Assembly (NCBI GenBank): GCA_017828975.1
Contig: JAGAJN010000020.1
Location: 1 to 64,000 of the forward strand
Length of the DNA stretch: 64,000 nt
From: Oscillospiraceae bacterium
GTDB taxonomy: Bacteria > Bacillota > Clostridia > Oscillospirales > Ruminococcaceae
Direction: 5' to 3'
How positions within the stretch are numbered: position 1 is the stretch's first letter; every line of letters starts with the position of its first letter. This document shows positions 8,714 through 17,741 of the stretch, one piece after another. Below the pieces are notes generated by a model. That model was not told the DNA's origin, did not search any database, and saw only the letters and a list, made by a program, of their open reading frames with translations. The position numbers and the translations under genes were made by a program.

Positions 8714-8770
8714 TCAAAAACCGAATAGCGGGAAATTTTTCCTCATATATTCTACTATGAATTCGGCGGA

Positions 8771-8808
8771 TTTCCGAAGTGCTGAATGATATTCGGCACT
8801 TCGGGAAA
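8771..8808 (+). other. Stem-loop immediately upstream of the S1-domain gene
   Basis: TTTCCGAAGTGC pairs with GCACTTCGGGAAA (one bulged base, 12-base loop), ending about 10 bases before the GGAGGT ribosome site of the S1 gene. No T-run follows, so it looks more like a leader or mRNA-processing element than a terminator. Confidence 0.45.
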
Positions 8809-8828
8809 ATACTCAATGGAGGTACAAA

Positions 8829-9749
8829 ATGAGAAAATTCAATCCCGAGGGAACACTTATCACAACACCCGAAAACCGCAGCTATCTGCGTTCTCAGCGA
8901 GGTCTGGAGGACGCTATGGCAAGAGAAAGGATACTTGAAGCATACACCCTGCTTTGCGACAGCAATCACAACTTGATCGTCGATTTGGGTTGTATGAAAG
9001 GAATTATCCCGAGAATTGAAGGCGCAGCAGGAATTGAAAGCGGCGCAACCAAAGACATTGCCCTGATAACAAAGGTCAGCAAGCCCGTAAGCTTCGTTGT
9101 TACGGGATTTACACAGGACGAACAGGGCAATCTGATGGCAGTGCTGTCACGCCGCAAGGTGCAGGAGGACTGCATTTCCGAGTACATATCCCACCTTGCT
9201 CCGGGAGATGTCATCCCCGCAAGAGTTACGCATCTGGAACAGTTCGGAGCGTTCGTTGACATTGGCTGCGGAGTGCCGTCCCTCATTCCTATCGACGCAA
9301 TTTCCGTGTCGAGGATATCACACCCCGCCGACAGATTTAAGGTCGGACAGGAAATAAAAGTCGTTGTAAAAGCCGTCCAGAACGGCAGAGTCTGGCTTTC
9401 TCATAAGGAACTGCTTGGCAGCTGGGAGGAAAATGCAGCCATGTTTTCCGCAGGGCAGACAGTTTCGGGAATAGTCCGCTCCGCAGAAAGCTACGGCGTA
9501 TTTATCGAGCTTGCGCCCAATCTTGCGGGACTTGCCGAACCGAGAGATAATCTTTTCCCGGGGCAGAATGCGACCGTCTACATCAAAGCGCTTATTCCCG
9601 AAAAAATGAAGGTCAAGCTGATAATCGTTGACCTCCCCGAAGAACGCCCCGAGTTAAAGCCCATCAGATATTTCACCGATGCAAGCCATATCGACCGCTG
9701 GGTGTACTCCTCGGAAGCGTCGGGCAAGCTGATACAAACAATATTCTGA
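8829..9749 (+). CDS. S1 RNA-binding domain protein (RpsA-like)
   Basis: A 306-residue protein related to ribosomal protein S1. Two S1 OB-folds are visible: residues about 125-192 (PGDVIPARVTHLEQFGAFVD, GRVWLSHKELLG) and 208-268 (GQTVSGIVRSAESYGVFIE). A more diverged S1-like segment lies near 45-110 (LIVDLGCMKGIIPR). It likely binds RNA, either at the ribosome or as a regulator; which one cannot be told. GGAGGT sits just before the ATG. Its stop lies only 3 bases from the rarA stop on the other strand, so the two transcripts must overlap. Confidence 0.87.
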   Translation: MRKFNPEGTLITTPENRSYLRSQRGLEDAMARERILEAYTLLCDSNHNLIVDLGCMKGIIPRIEGAAGIESGATKDIALITKVSKPVSFVVTGFTQDEQGNLMAVLSRRKVQEDCISEYISHLAPGDVIPARVTHLEQFGAFVDIGCGVPSLIPIDAISVSRISHPADRFKVGQEIKVVVKAVQNGRVWLSHKELLGSWEENAAMFSAGQTVSGIVRSAESYGVFIELAPNLAGLAEPRDNLFPGQNATVYIKALIPEKMKVKLIIVDLPEERPELKPIRYFTDASHIDRWVYSSEASGKLIQTIF

Positions 9750-9752
9750 GCA

Positions 9753-11024
9753 TCATTTTTCCGCTTCTTCAAGTATTTTTTTACGATAAGCCGCTGCTGC
9801 CATTTCGGTCTTGTTCTCGCCGAAATGGTAGTAGACCTTACCTTTCAGCTTATCGGGCAGATACTGCTGTTTAACATAATGATTTTTATAGTCGTGGGGA
9901 TAGAGATAGTGCTGTCCCTTTATTTTTGCGTCCTCGCCGTCAAGGTGGACATTCTGCAAATGCCGTGGGAAATCTCCAAAATCACCGTGCTGCACATCAG
10001 CAAGTGCCTCGTTTATCGCATTATATGCCGAATTTGATTTGGGTGCTGTTGCAAGCAGTATGACTGCATTTGCAAGCGGTATCCTTGCTTCGGGCAGACC
10101 GAGCTGCATTGCGCTGTCAACACAGGCTTTGACTATGGGGATAGCCTGCGGATATGCAAGCCCCACGTCCTCTGCGGCAATTACCAGCAAACGTCTTGAC
10201 AGCGAGATAATGTCCCCTGCTTCGATAAGTCTTGCGGCATAGTGGATAGCAGCATTTTCGTCGGAACCTCTGATGGATTTCTGCAGTGCGGACAAAATGT
10301 CATAATGCTGGTCGCCGTCCCTGTCATACCGCATATTGCTTCGTTGTGTAAGCGCTTCGGCGGATTCCAAGGTGACGGAAATTTTGCCTGTGTTTTCGGC
10401 AGCCATAACGCAAAGCTCGGCAATGCTGACAGCCTTTCGTACATCTCCGCCGCAGCCCCTTGTAATATATTCGGCAGCTTCGGGAGAAACCTCGATTTCC
10501 GTTTTCATCTCGTCTGAGAGTATAGCAAATGCCCTGTTTACCGCAGGAAGTATCTCCTCAGCCGAAACAGGCTTGAACTCAAAAACCGCAGAACGGCTGA
10601 TTATCGCATTGTAAACGTAAAAATAGGGATTTTCCGTCGTCGATGCAATAAGCGTGATCTGACCGTTTTCGATATATTCAAGAAGCGACTGCTGCTGTTT
10701 TTTGTTGAGATACTGTATCTCGTCAAGATAAAGGATAACACCGTTGATACCCTCAAATGTATTGGTATCGGCGATAACTTCCTTTATATCCGCAACAGAA
10801 GCGGACGTGCCGTTCAGCTTATGCAGCTTCTTCCCCGCTGCTTCGGCAACTATTCGTGCAACCGTTGTTTTTCCCACGCCCGAAGGTCCGTAGAATATCA
10901 TATTCGGGATATTTCCGCCTTCGATTATTCTTCTGAGATATTTTCCCTTTCCGAGGATATGTGTTTGTCCCACGACCTCGTCCAAAGTTTTGGGACGTAT
11001 TCTGTCTGCAAGAGGTGCGGACAT
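9753..11024 (-). CDS. rarA: Replication-associated recombination protein A (AAA+ ATPase)
   Basis: RarA/MgsA family AAA+ ATPase, about 423 residues, related to clamp-loader subunits and acting at stalled replication forks. It starts ADRIRPKTLDEVVGQTH, with Walker A YGPSGVGKTT near residue 50, Walker B ILYLDEIQYLNK, sensor TTENPYF and a C-terminal MgsA domain (HYLYPHDYKNHYVKQQYLP). The ATG at 11024 is preferred over a GTG 9 bases upstream, because AAAGGT is 10 bases from the ATG but only 1 base from the GTG. Convergent with the S1-domain gene. Confidence 0.94.
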   Translation of the reverse strand: MSAPLADRIRPKTLDEVVGQTHILGKGKYLRRIIEGGNIPNMIFYGPSGVGKTTVARIVAEAAGKKLHKLNGTSASVADIKEVIADTNTFEGINGVILYLDEIQYLNKKQQQSLLEYIENGQITLIASTTENPYFYVYNAIISRSAVFEFKPVSAEEILPAVNRAFAILSDEMKTEIEVSPEAAEYITRGCGGDVRKAVSIAELCVMAAENTGKISVTLESAEALTQRSNMRYDRDGDQHYDILSALQKSIRGSDENAAIHYAARLIEAGDIISLSRRLLVIAAEDVGLAYPQAIPIVKACVDSAMQLGLPEARIPLANAVILLATAPKSNSAYNAINEALADVQHGDFGDFPRHLQNVHLDGEDAKIKGQHYLYPHDYKNHYVKQQYLPDKLKGKVYYHFGENKTEMAAAAYRKKILEEAEK

Positions 11025-11110
11025 TTTTATCACGACCTTTTATATTTATACGCATATTTAGATAGCCTAAAAATAAATTAGTTATAAAATTCATTTTGAA
11101 GCTTTCTTGT

Positions 11111-11623
11111 TTATCTTCTTATGTCTTCATTAACATTGTATGGTATTGGTTCCGGATGTTCACTTTGTAATCTTCCTATTTTATCACAGATAATATCATA
11201 CAGATTATCTTCTGTGTAAGCGATTTTGTTCGGATCTGCTTCATCTTCGCTTATTACACCATCATAAACCTTTTTAGCATATAAACCACAATCTTTCAAA
11301 TGTGTCATAATAGCAACGATTTCTTGCTTTTCTTCTTCAGAGAAAAAATTTTGCTCTAATAAAGACTTGCTGATGAACTCACAAAAAAAGGAATAATCTT
11401 CGTCCCAGTTAATATTGCCGTTATCTTGTGCTTCATATCGAATTTTTTCAATTTCTCTCAATAACTCGCCCTGTAAACAATTAGCTTGTCCGCTTTTGGG
11501 AACATAGTTTTTCCATATATATTTACACTCATCAGAATATTGCTCCGAATATTTCATAGAAATTAATCCTTCTATGGAAACAGTTTTCGATTTCTTGTTC
11601 TTAAAAATATCAAATAATCTCAT
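11111..11623 (-). CDS. Hypothetical protein in the AT-rich islet
   Basis: A 170-residue protein I do not recognise. It starts MRLFDIFKNKKSKT and is then mostly acidic and helical (YSDECKYIWKNYVPKSGQA, FFSEEEKQEIVAIMTHLK), a composition seen in immunity-type proteins of polymorphic toxin loci. It has no signal or membrane segment. The ATG at 11623 has GGAGGGG upstream; the longer GTG frame begins inside that site. Local GC is low: 28% in 11161-11220 versus 50% in 10381-10440 within rarA, which suggests transfer. Together with the SMI1/KNR4-like gene next door it may be an orphan immunity gene, but no toxin is visible. Confidence 0.72.
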   Translation of the reverse strand: MRLFDIFKNKKSKTVSIEGLISMKYSEQYSDECKYIWKNYVPKSGQANCLQGELLREIEKIRYEAQDNGNINWDEDYSFFCEFISKSLLEQNFFSEEEKQEIVAIMTHLKDCGLYAKKVYDGVISEDEADPNKIAYTEDNLYDIICDKIGRLQSEHPEPIPYNVNEDIRR

Positions 11624-11795
11624 TGTATTAATCCCCTCCACAAATTCTGATATGCCAATCTGATATAAAAATATCCGACAAAAGACATTTTATCAAAATT
11701 TTATTAATAGTTACACGAAAAATTTAATTGTCAGATAAGCATGGCAAAATCATCATTAGTAACGAGAAACTATGTTATTTCTGATTTGTACTCTT

Positions 11796-12353
11796 TTACA
11801 AGATAATTTCACTATTGATAATTTTCTTCCAGAAATCATCAAGTGAATTAGCCACTATTTCAGTATCCTCATATGAAGGCTCTTCTCCATGTTCTATACT
11901 GCCATCTTCTGTATTTATCACATAGAATTCATCATAACCATTTTTTGATGACATAATAAACGGCAAATGTTTATCCCACCATGCTCTTTCTGTTTTACCA
12001 TTATCCATTGATGCACCGATAGAAATATTTTTAAAAGTATCCCATAAATAAGGCATTGCTTCTGAACTATTAAGAATTTGAGTAATAGTTAGTCCTGTTC
12101 CCATATCATCAGTACTTCCGCCAAGAATTCTGTATTTTAGTCCAATAATTTCATCACATTTTAAGTGTTCACCTGTAACAAACCAAGTAGTGTAATCCTG
12201 ATTTGAAATAAGCTGATATTTTTTTGATATTTCTTCAAATCCGAATGTGTTTCCGCTATATATTTCGGGTATTGGGATAATATTTTCACTGTTCATTTTA
12301 ATTATCCAGCCTTCATTTGCTAACTTATTTATAACCTGTTCATACAAACTCAT
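11796..12353 (-). CDS. SMI1/KNR4 (SUKH)-like protein
   Basis: A 185-residue soluble protein that resembles the SMI1/KNR4 (SUKH) superfamily, whose bacterial members are mostly immunity proteins against polymorphic or contact-dependent toxins. Supporting features are the order of a mid-protein Gly/Asp segment (GGSTDDMGTGLTI), aromatic strands (ERAWWDKHLPFI, GYDEFYVINTEDGSIEHG) and the closing NSLDDFWKKII helix typical of the fold. GAGGAAG precedes the ATG. A minus-strand TTGACA stands upstream without a convincing -10. The gene is AT-rich like its partner. The family call is by eye and moderate; no cognate toxin lies in the window. Confidence 0.68.
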   Translation of the reverse strand: MSLYEQVINKLANEGWIIKMNSENIIPIPEIYSGNTFGFEEISKKYQLISNQDYTTWFVTGEHLKCDEIIGLKYRILGGSTDDMGTGLTITQILNSSEAMPYLWDTFKNISIGASMDNGKTERAWWDKHLPFIMSSKNGYDEFYVINTEDGSIEHGEEPSYEDTEIVANSLDDFWKKIINSEIIL

Positions 12354-12414
12354 ATTGACACTTCCTCACATTGATAAATTCCTATTTGTCAAGCCGAAAT
12401 AAAAATTTCTCCGA

Positions 12415-12449
12415 TAAAAACGGGCAGAAGACGAACCGCCTCCTGCCCT
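12415..12449 (-). terminator. Terminator of glyA
   Basis: On the minus strand GGGCAGGA pairs with TTCTGCCC (one G-U pair), followed by GTTTTT. It lies 20 bases after the glyA stop. Confidence 0.75.
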
Positions 12450-12468
12450 CGAAAGTCAAAGTAAAGAA

Positions 12469-13722
12469 TTATTCGTAAAGAGGGTGCTTCTTGCAGATCT
12501 CTGTAACGCCTGCACGGATAGCATCAGCATTCTTGTCGAAATCCTTAGCTGCAAGATACATAAACTCTGCGATCTTTTCCATATCGCCCTTGTCAAGACC
12601 TCTTGTGGTAACAGCGGGAGTACCAACTCTTACGCCGCTAGTGATAAAGGGCTTCTGGGGGTCGTTGGGGATAGCGTTCTTGTTGACGGTGATATAAACC
12701 TCATCAAGACGATGCTCGAACTCCTTACCGGTAAGGTCAAAGGGACGAAGGTCAACCAGCATAAGGTGATTGTCCGTACCGCCGGAAACAAGGTCGAAAC
12801 CTCTGTCAAGCAGACCCTTTGCAAGAGCCTGTGCGTTTGCAACGATGTTCTTGCCGTACTCCTTGAATTCGGGCTTGAGAGCCTCACCGAAGCAAACAGC
12901 CTTGCCTGCGATAACGTGCATAAGAGGACCGCCCTGTGTTCCGGGGAATATAGCGGAGTTGATCTTCTTAGCAAGATACTCATTGTTTGTAAGGATAAGA
13001 CCGCCTCTGGGACCTCTGAGTGTCTTGTGAGTTGTAGTTGTGGTTATATCTGCATAAGGAACGGGCGACTGATGCTGACCTGAAGCAACCAGACCTGCAA
13101 TATGAGCCATATCCACCATCAGGTAAGCGCCGACTGCTCTTGCGATCTCCGAAAGCTTAGCGAAGTCAATTGCTCTGGGATATGCGGAAGCACCTGCTAC
13201 GATAAGCTTGGGCTTGCACTTGTTAGCTTCCTTGTAAAGTGCCTCATAGTCGATAAAGCCCTCGTCATTTGTGCCGTAAGGAACAAAGTTGAAGTATTTA
13301 CCGGAAATATTTACGGGAGAACCGTGAGTAAGGTGTCCGCCGTGAGCAAGGCTCATACCCATAACAGTATCGCCGGGGTTAAGCAGGGCCATATAAACAG
13401 CTGTGTTTGCCTGTGCGCCCGAATGTGCCTGAACGTTTGCAAACTTTGCGCCGAACAGCTTCTTAGCTCTTTCGATAGCAATGTTTTCAACAATGTCAAC
13501 GTCCTCGCAGCCGCCGTAATATCTCTTTCCGGGATAACCCTCTGCGTACTTGTTGGTAAGTACGGAACCCATTGCAGCCATAACTGCGGGAGATACGATA
13601 TTCTCACTGGCGATCAGCTCCAGATTTCTGCGCTGTCTTGCGAGTTCCTTGTTCATAGCCTCTCCTACTTCGGGATCGACAGACTGAACATATCCTATGG
13701 TGTCCATAATATCATTGTACAT
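12469..13722 (-). CDS. glyA: Serine hydroxymethyltransferase
   Basis: PLP enzyme that interconverts serine plus tetrahydrofolate with glycine plus 5,10-methylene-THF, a main source of one-carbon units. 417 residues, normal length. Hallmarks are [15 protein letters not shown] near the N-terminus, [15 protein letters not shown], the substrate and cofactor region [12 protein letters not shown], and the PLP lysine in [21 protein letters not shown] precedes the ATG. It stands alone between its own promoter and terminator. No glycine riboswitch is visible in the short leader. Confidence 0.97.
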   Translation of the reverse strand: MYNDIMDTIGYVQSVDPEVGEAMNKELARQRRNLELIASENIVSPAVMAAMGSVLTNKYAEGYPGKRYYGGCEDVDIVENIAIERAKKLFGAKFANVQAHSGAQANTAVYMALLNPGDTVMGMSLAHGGHLTHGSPVNISGKYFNFVPYGTNDEGFIDYEALYKEANKCKPKLIVAGASAYPRAIDFAKLSEIARAVGAYLMVDMAHIAGLVASGQHQSPVPYADITTTTTHKTLRGPRGGLILTNNEYLAKKINSAIFPGTQGGPLMHVIAGKAVCFGEALKPEFKEYGKNIVANAQALAKGLLDRGFDLVSGGTDNHLMLVDLRPFDLTGKEFEHRLDEVYITVNKNAIPNDPQKPFITSGVRVGTPAVTTRGLDKGDMEKIAEFMYLAAKDFDKNADAIRAGVTEICKKHPLYE

Positions 13723-13763
13723 TTTAACTGCTCCTTTGCATTTTTATAAACAAGTATATTAAC

Positions 13764-13792
13764 ATTATACTACACCGAAACAGAAATTTCAA
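13764..13792 (-). promoter_or_regulatory. glyA promoter
   Basis: On the minus strand TTGAAA (13787-13792), a 17-base spacer and TATAAT (13764-13769), about 40 bases upstream of the glyA ATG. Confidence 0.8.
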
Positions 13793-13832
13793 CCGTTTCA
13801 GCAAATTTAACCGAAAAAATTTACATTAGTTT

Positions 13833-14981
13833 TTATTCAATTGCAACAATATTCTGCGCAAGACGGCATTTACAAAAGATTTCTTCCTTTCCCTCCGAAA
13901 GCTTTAGCAGATGCTTTCCGTCGGAAACGATAAGCGAGCCGTCCGCTGTAAAGGAATAATCCATTACGCCTTTCCGAACGATTTCTTCCTCTCCCAGATG
14001 ATTTCTGCGGACAAGCTGCCAGCTGTGAGGAATGATACCCGGGTTTTTGTCGCCGCTTCTGCGGTTTGCCTTTTCGGTTTTTTCGGCATTGATGATATTT
14101 CCCGCAATAAACAGCTCCTTGTCGTCCTTCTGCTTGGCTTTCAGCGGATTATGAAAGCTTTTTCCGTCTGAACTGAGGGATTCTCCGCCGAACATTATGG
14201 AAAACGCATTGAGAAAACCGCCTATTGCCTTGATTATCCTTACGGGAAACAGCAGAAAATCAAGCCAGAAATTCCCGTCATTTCCCAACTTGTATGGACG
14301 CTTTATGTAATAAAGTGCGCCGTCCTTCCCTATCCTTGGACAAATATAGTCGAGGTCCTCCGAACCGCAAAGCTCGGTCATTTCATTATTTTCAAAGCTA
14401 TAAACCGAAATTTCTCTCGGAGATACGGCAGCTGCGACACCTTCCCTGTTTCTGCCGATGCCAGCAGTGCTGAAATACAGTTCTTTTCCCGTTTCCGACC
14501 AGCAGGGACATTCCTCCAGAGTATCGCCGTCTGTCAGTTCGGTGAGGTTTCCCGATGAAAGGTCGTAAACGGAAATATGCCTTGTTCCCCCGCCGTATTC
14601 AACGGAGATAGCAAGCCTTCCGTCACGGCAGTCCATCTCAAAAGGCTGAAAATTCTGTGCGGCGGTGATGTGATTTTCTTCGCCGTTTTCCGACTTATAG
14701 TAAAGCCCGCCGACCTCACCCGTCAGCACGGAATAGATAAGCCGTCCGTCGGGTGCGGCAGCAAGTCCGCAGACATAAGCATTTGCAGCTTCATCGTCCG
14801 ATGGATTTCGCAGTGTCCCCGTAAATGCTGCACCCGTTCCCGAATGTTTCCACTCGCTTTTCTGTCTTATCTCCGAAATATTCTTCTTATAGGTTTCGAT
14901 CTTTTGGCTTACAAATTCCTTCGGTTCGGATTTTGTGTCGGTCACATACATTTTATTTTCCGATGTATAGTAAACTTTCAT
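13833..14981 (-). CDS. Beta-propeller-like (WD40/TolB-type) protein
   Basis: A 382-residue protein of unknown function. Repeating strand blocks such as AAPDGRLIYSVLTGEVGGLYY, GTRHISVYDLSSGNL, SETGKELYFSTAG and ADGSLIVSDGKHLLKL are the pattern of TolB or WD40-like propellers. One hydrophobic stretch at about 238-264 (LDFLLFPVRIIKAIGG) interrupts the propeller and could touch the membrane. There is no signal peptide, so it is probably cytoplasmic or peripheral. AGAGGTG precedes the ATG. It is co-transcribed 12 bases behind the one-TM protein gene at 14994-15590, suggesting a functional pair. No known gene name fits. Confidence 0.75.
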   Translation of the reverse strand: MKVYYTSENKMYVTDTKSEPKEFVSQKIETYKKNISEIRQKSEWKHSGTGAAFTGTLRNPSDDEAANAYVCGLAAAPDGRLIYSVLTGEVGGLYYKSENGEENHITAAQNFQPFEMDCRDGRLAISVEYGGGTRHISVYDLSSGNLTELTDGDTLEECPCWSETGKELYFSTAGIGRNREGVAAAVSPREISVYSFENNEMTELCGSEDLDYICPRIGKDGALYYIKRPYKLGNDGNFWLDFLLFPVRIIKAIGGFLNAFSIMFGGESLSSDGKSFHNPLKAKQKDDKELFIAGNIINAEKTEKANRRSGDKNPGIIPHSWQLVRRNHLGEEEIVRKGVMDYSFTADGSLIVSDGKHLLKLSEGKEEIFCKCRLAQNIVAIE

Positions 14982-14993
14982 AATACACCTCTG

Positions 14994-15590
14994 TCATATC
15001 TTTTCGCCATTCTTGAAAATTGCTTTGAACTCCGAAATATTTTCATTGGTCACAAGCAGGATATTATATTTGCCGTCATTTTCGTAAACAGCGGCATAAT
15101 GGTCGGGATTATCAATATCCGTGTAAATATTTGCATAGTAATAATTCTCCCGATGACTGTCAAAATCGGTGACAGACACACGTATTTCCTCGGAAATATC
15201 TCCGAATTCAAAGCCGAGAATACCTTCTGCCGCCCTCATAGCTTCGTCCTCATCAGATGACGGAAGTTCAAAAACCAGCTTGGTTATGCCGCTGCTCTGC
15301 GTGTAAACCATTGTACCGCCGCAGAAGAGATTTTCCTCGGACAAGCTGACCTCCGCAAGCTCCGATACTATACTCAGCTGCGTATCATCAAGCTCACGGA
15401 GCATGTACATATATTCGCTGTTATAGAAAAACTTAAAGGTTTTCACTCCCACATAACCGACCGCATATATCAGGATACATATGACCGTGTAAAGAAAATT
15501 CTTTGCAGGACTTTCACGGGGACGGTCAGGCTCGCTCTCGGCAATAACTTCATCTTGAATATTTTCAATAATATCTTCGTTGTTTTCCAT
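14994..15590 (-). CDS. Single-pass membrane protein of unknown function
   Basis: A 198-residue protein with an acidic cytoplasmic N-terminus (MENNEDIIENIQDEVIAES), one transmembrane segment at about 33-50 (LYTVICILIYAVGYVGV) and a soluble C-terminal domain of about 140 residues with a mixed alpha/beta pattern. I do not recognise the domain. CGGAGA lies before the ATG and a strong promoter upstream. It is the first gene of a two-gene operon with the propeller-like protein; the C-terminal domain could bind that partner, but this is inference. Confidence 0.75.
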   Translation of the reverse strand: MENNEDIIENIQDEVIAESEPDRPRESPAKNFLYTVICILIYAVGYVGVKTFKFFYNSEYMYMLRELDDTQLSIVSELAEVSLSEENLFCGGTMVYTQSSGITKLVFELPSSDEDEAMRAAEGILGFEFGDISEEIRVSVTDFDSHRENYYYANIYTDIDNPDHYAAVYENDGKYNILLVTNENISEFKAIFKNGEKI

Positions 15591-15626
15591 TATTATCTCC
15601 GTAAAATCAAAATAATTGTATAAAAT

Positions 15627-15655
15627 ATTATATCACACGCCTTTGATTTAGTCAA
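15627..15655 (-). promoter_or_regulatory. Promoter of the TM/propeller operon
   Basis: On the minus strand TTGACT (15650-15655), a 17-base spacer and TATAAT (15627-15632), about 37 bases from the ATG. Confidence 0.85.
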
Positions 15656-15683
15656 TATTTATAGTGCAATTTACAGGATTTTA

Positions 15684-15692
15684 TGTTATAAT
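15684..15692 (+). promoter_or_regulatory. Extended -10 promoter of the DnaD/DnaC operon
   Basis: TGTTATAAT forms an extended -10 element about 30 bases upstream of the DnaD-like ATG. The -35 region is poor, which fits an extended -10 promoter. It is divergent from the promoter at 15627-15655. Confidence 0.65.
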
Positions 15693-15723
15693 ATAACTAT
15701 ATCAAAAATTTATCGGAGGAAAA

Positions 15724-16743
15724 ATGAACAGCGAAATTAAATTTAAGGTAAACTGGGACAGTGTCAGCGGCGTATTTGCCGTTCCGAATGAAGCTGTCGA
15801 TTACATAAAGCTTGCAAATGAAGCAGCAGTCAAGGTGCTTCTTCTCCTTCTGAGATACGGCAAGGACTGTACCGCCGCAAGAATAAAAAATCTGTTGGGA
15901 TACAGCGAGGAAACAATTGAGGACGCACTTTCCTACTGGGAACAGCTGGGAATGATAGTCAGCACGGAAAAGCCCAAGCCGACACCTGCACCTCAGCCCG
16001 AAAAGGTCCGTGAACAGCCCAAGCAGGAAGAAAAGCCGAAGGAGCTTCCCGAACAGCCCAAGCTTTCGCCTACCCGCACGCTGACACCGAAGGAGATCGC
16101 AGAAAGGATCGAATCCTCACAGGAGATGTCTTTCATGTTTTCCTCGGCGGAGGCTTGTCTGGGCAGAATGCTGAACCATACAGAGCATCGCTCCCTTATA
16201 TGGATAGTGGATTTTCTGGGACTGCCGCCCGATGTCGTGCTTATGCTTATCGAATATTGCAAGAGCATCAATAAGACGAGTATGCGTTACATCGAAACTA
16301 TTGCTGTTTCCTGGCAGGAAAAAAGCATTTATACCCACGAAGCTGCCGCAGCGGAAATCGAAAATATGGCAAAAAGCCACACTCTTTCCTGTCAGGTCGC
16401 TTCAAAGCTGGGGCTTAACCGAAGCCTTATCTCCAAGGAGCAGAATTTTGTCAACGAATGGTCCTCAAGGGGCATTACCATTGAGCTTATCACTTATGCT
16501 TACGAAAAAACTGTCGAAGCTATCGGCAAGCTTTCCTTTGCATATATGAATAAGATAATTCTCACATGGCTTGAAAACGGTCTGAAAACTATTGAAGAGA
16601 TCGACGAATTTGATGCCGGAAAGAAAAAAGAACTCTCGTCACAGCAGGCGCAAAAAGAGAAGGAAAGCCACTCATACGATCTTGATATGTTTGATACGTT
16701 TGCTCTTGAACACACTCCAAAGCTAAAAGGAGATGAAGAATAA
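15724..16743 (+). CDS. DnaD-domain replication initiation protein
   Basis: A 339-residue protein of the DnaD/DnaB family that helps load the replicative helicase in Firmicutes. An N-terminal winged-helix-like domain (about 1-85, ending YSEETIEDALSYWEQLGMI) is followed by a Pro/Glu/Lys-rich linker (about 86-125). Two copies of the DnaD C-terminal helical domain come next, about 130-205 and 215-300; the second carries EWSSRGITIELITYAYE. CGGAGGAA lies just before the ATG. Its stop codon shares one base with the ATG of the helicase-loader gene (TAATG), so the two proteins are coupled and probably act together. Confidence 0.9.
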   Translation: MNSEIKFKVNWDSVSGVFAVPNEAVDYIKLANEAAVKVLLLLLRYGKDCTAARIKNLLGYSEETIEDALSYWEQLGMIVSTEKPKPTPAPQPEKVREQPKQEEKPKELPEQPKLSPTRTLTPKEIAERIESSQEMSFMFSSAEACLGRMLNHTEHRSLIWIVDFLGLPPDVVLMLIEYCKSINKTSMRYIETIAVSWQEKSIYTHEAAAAEIENMAKSHTLSCQVASKLGLNRSLISKEQNFVNEWSSRGITIELITYAYEKTVEAIGKLSFAYMNKIILTWLENGLKTIEEIDEFDAGKKKELSSQQAQKEKESHSYDLDMFDTFALEHTPKLKGDEE

Positions 16744-17741
16744 TGAGTTACAGCAACACCGCTTATGAACGTGCCGAAGCGGAGATAAATTCCCGCAGAG
16801 TCCGCTCCGAAACCGAGAACCGAATGAGGATAGAAAAGATCGAAGCTGAAATTCCCGAAATAAAAGAGCTTAACCGTCAGCTTTCCGAAACAAGCGTTGA
16901 CCTTGCAAAGCTTATACTAAAGCATGACGGCGATCTTCAGAAAAATCTCGAACGTCTTCGTGAGAATAACCAGTATTGTCAGAAAAGCATTGGTGAACTG
17001 CTGTCGGAGCATGGCTATCCCAAGGATTATCTTGACGTTAAATATGTCTGCCCTATATGTTGCGACAGAGGTGTTACGGGCGGTTCACGCTGCGTTTGCT
17101 TCAGCGAACTGCTGAACAAATTCGCCGTTGAGGAGCTGAACATCAATTCGGCTATGAAGCTTTGCAGCTTTGACAGCTTTTCTCCGGAGTATTACCGAGG
17201 TAAGACCGACAGTTCGGGAATTGATTGTTACAGCAAAATGAGCGATATTTTCAGCTACTGCAAGCGTTATGCCCAGACATTTTCCAAAAACTCACCAAAC
17301 ATTTTTATGATTGGCAAAACGGGACTTGGTAAAACTCATCTTTCCCTTTCAATTGCGAAAACTGTCAGCGAAAGAGGATTTATCACGGCATATGGCTCAG
17401 TTCTCAACTATCTTCGTGCAATTGAAGCGGAGCATTTCGGACGTGCCGAAGATCCCCGTGCGGACACGCTGACGGTGCTTCTTAATGCAGACCTGCTTAT
17501 CCTTGATGACTTAGGCTCGGAGTATGATTCATCATTTTATGCTGCGACTATTTACAATATCATCAATACAAGGATAAATCAGGGTTCTCCGACTGTCATC
17601 AGTTCCAATCTTTCCTCGGCGGAGCTGCAAAAAAAATACAACGACCGAATTATTTCAAGAATACTCGGTACATACGACCTTCTCAGATTTGTGGGCGAGG
17701 ACATTCGCCAGATAAAACGCCTTGAAAGCGTCAACAAGTAA
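16743..17741 (+). CDS. DnaC/DnaI-like helicase loader ATPase
   Basis: A 332-residue AAA+ protein of the DnaC/DnaI/IstB class. The N-terminal half contains a helical segment and a candidate zinc site (CPICCDRG, then CVCF). The ATPase domain has Walker A GKTGLGKTHLSLS near residue 193, Walker B ADLLILDDLG and the sensor VISSNLS. Together with the overlapping DnaD-like gene it forms the primosomal loading pair; the transposase helper IstB is unlikely because there is no transposase. A strong bidirectional terminator follows. Confidence 0.92.
   Translation: MSYSNTAYERAEAEINSRRVRSETENRMRIEKIEAEIPEIKELNRQLSETSVDLAKLILKHDGDLQKNLERLRENNQYCQKSIGELLSEHGYPKDYLDVKYVCPICCDRGVTGGSRCVCFSELLNKFAVEELNINSAMKLCSFDSFSPEYYRGKTDSSGIDCYSKMSDIFSYCKRYAQTFSKNSPNIFMIGKTGLGKTHLSLSIAKTVSERGFITAYGSVLNYLRAIEAEHFGRAEDPRADTLTVLLNADLLILDDLGSEYDSSFYAATIYNIINTRINQGSPTVISSNLSSAELQKKYNDRIISRILGTYDLLRFVGEDIRQIKRLESVNK

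Noticed and set aside
13723..13832. A glycine riboswitch in front of glyA
   Set aside because: The region contains a promoter and a leader of roughly 35 bases, too short for the aptamer.
16743..17741. An IstB transposition helper
   Set aside because: The protein overlaps a DnaD-domain gene and lacks a neighbouring IstA transposase, so a helicase loader fits better.
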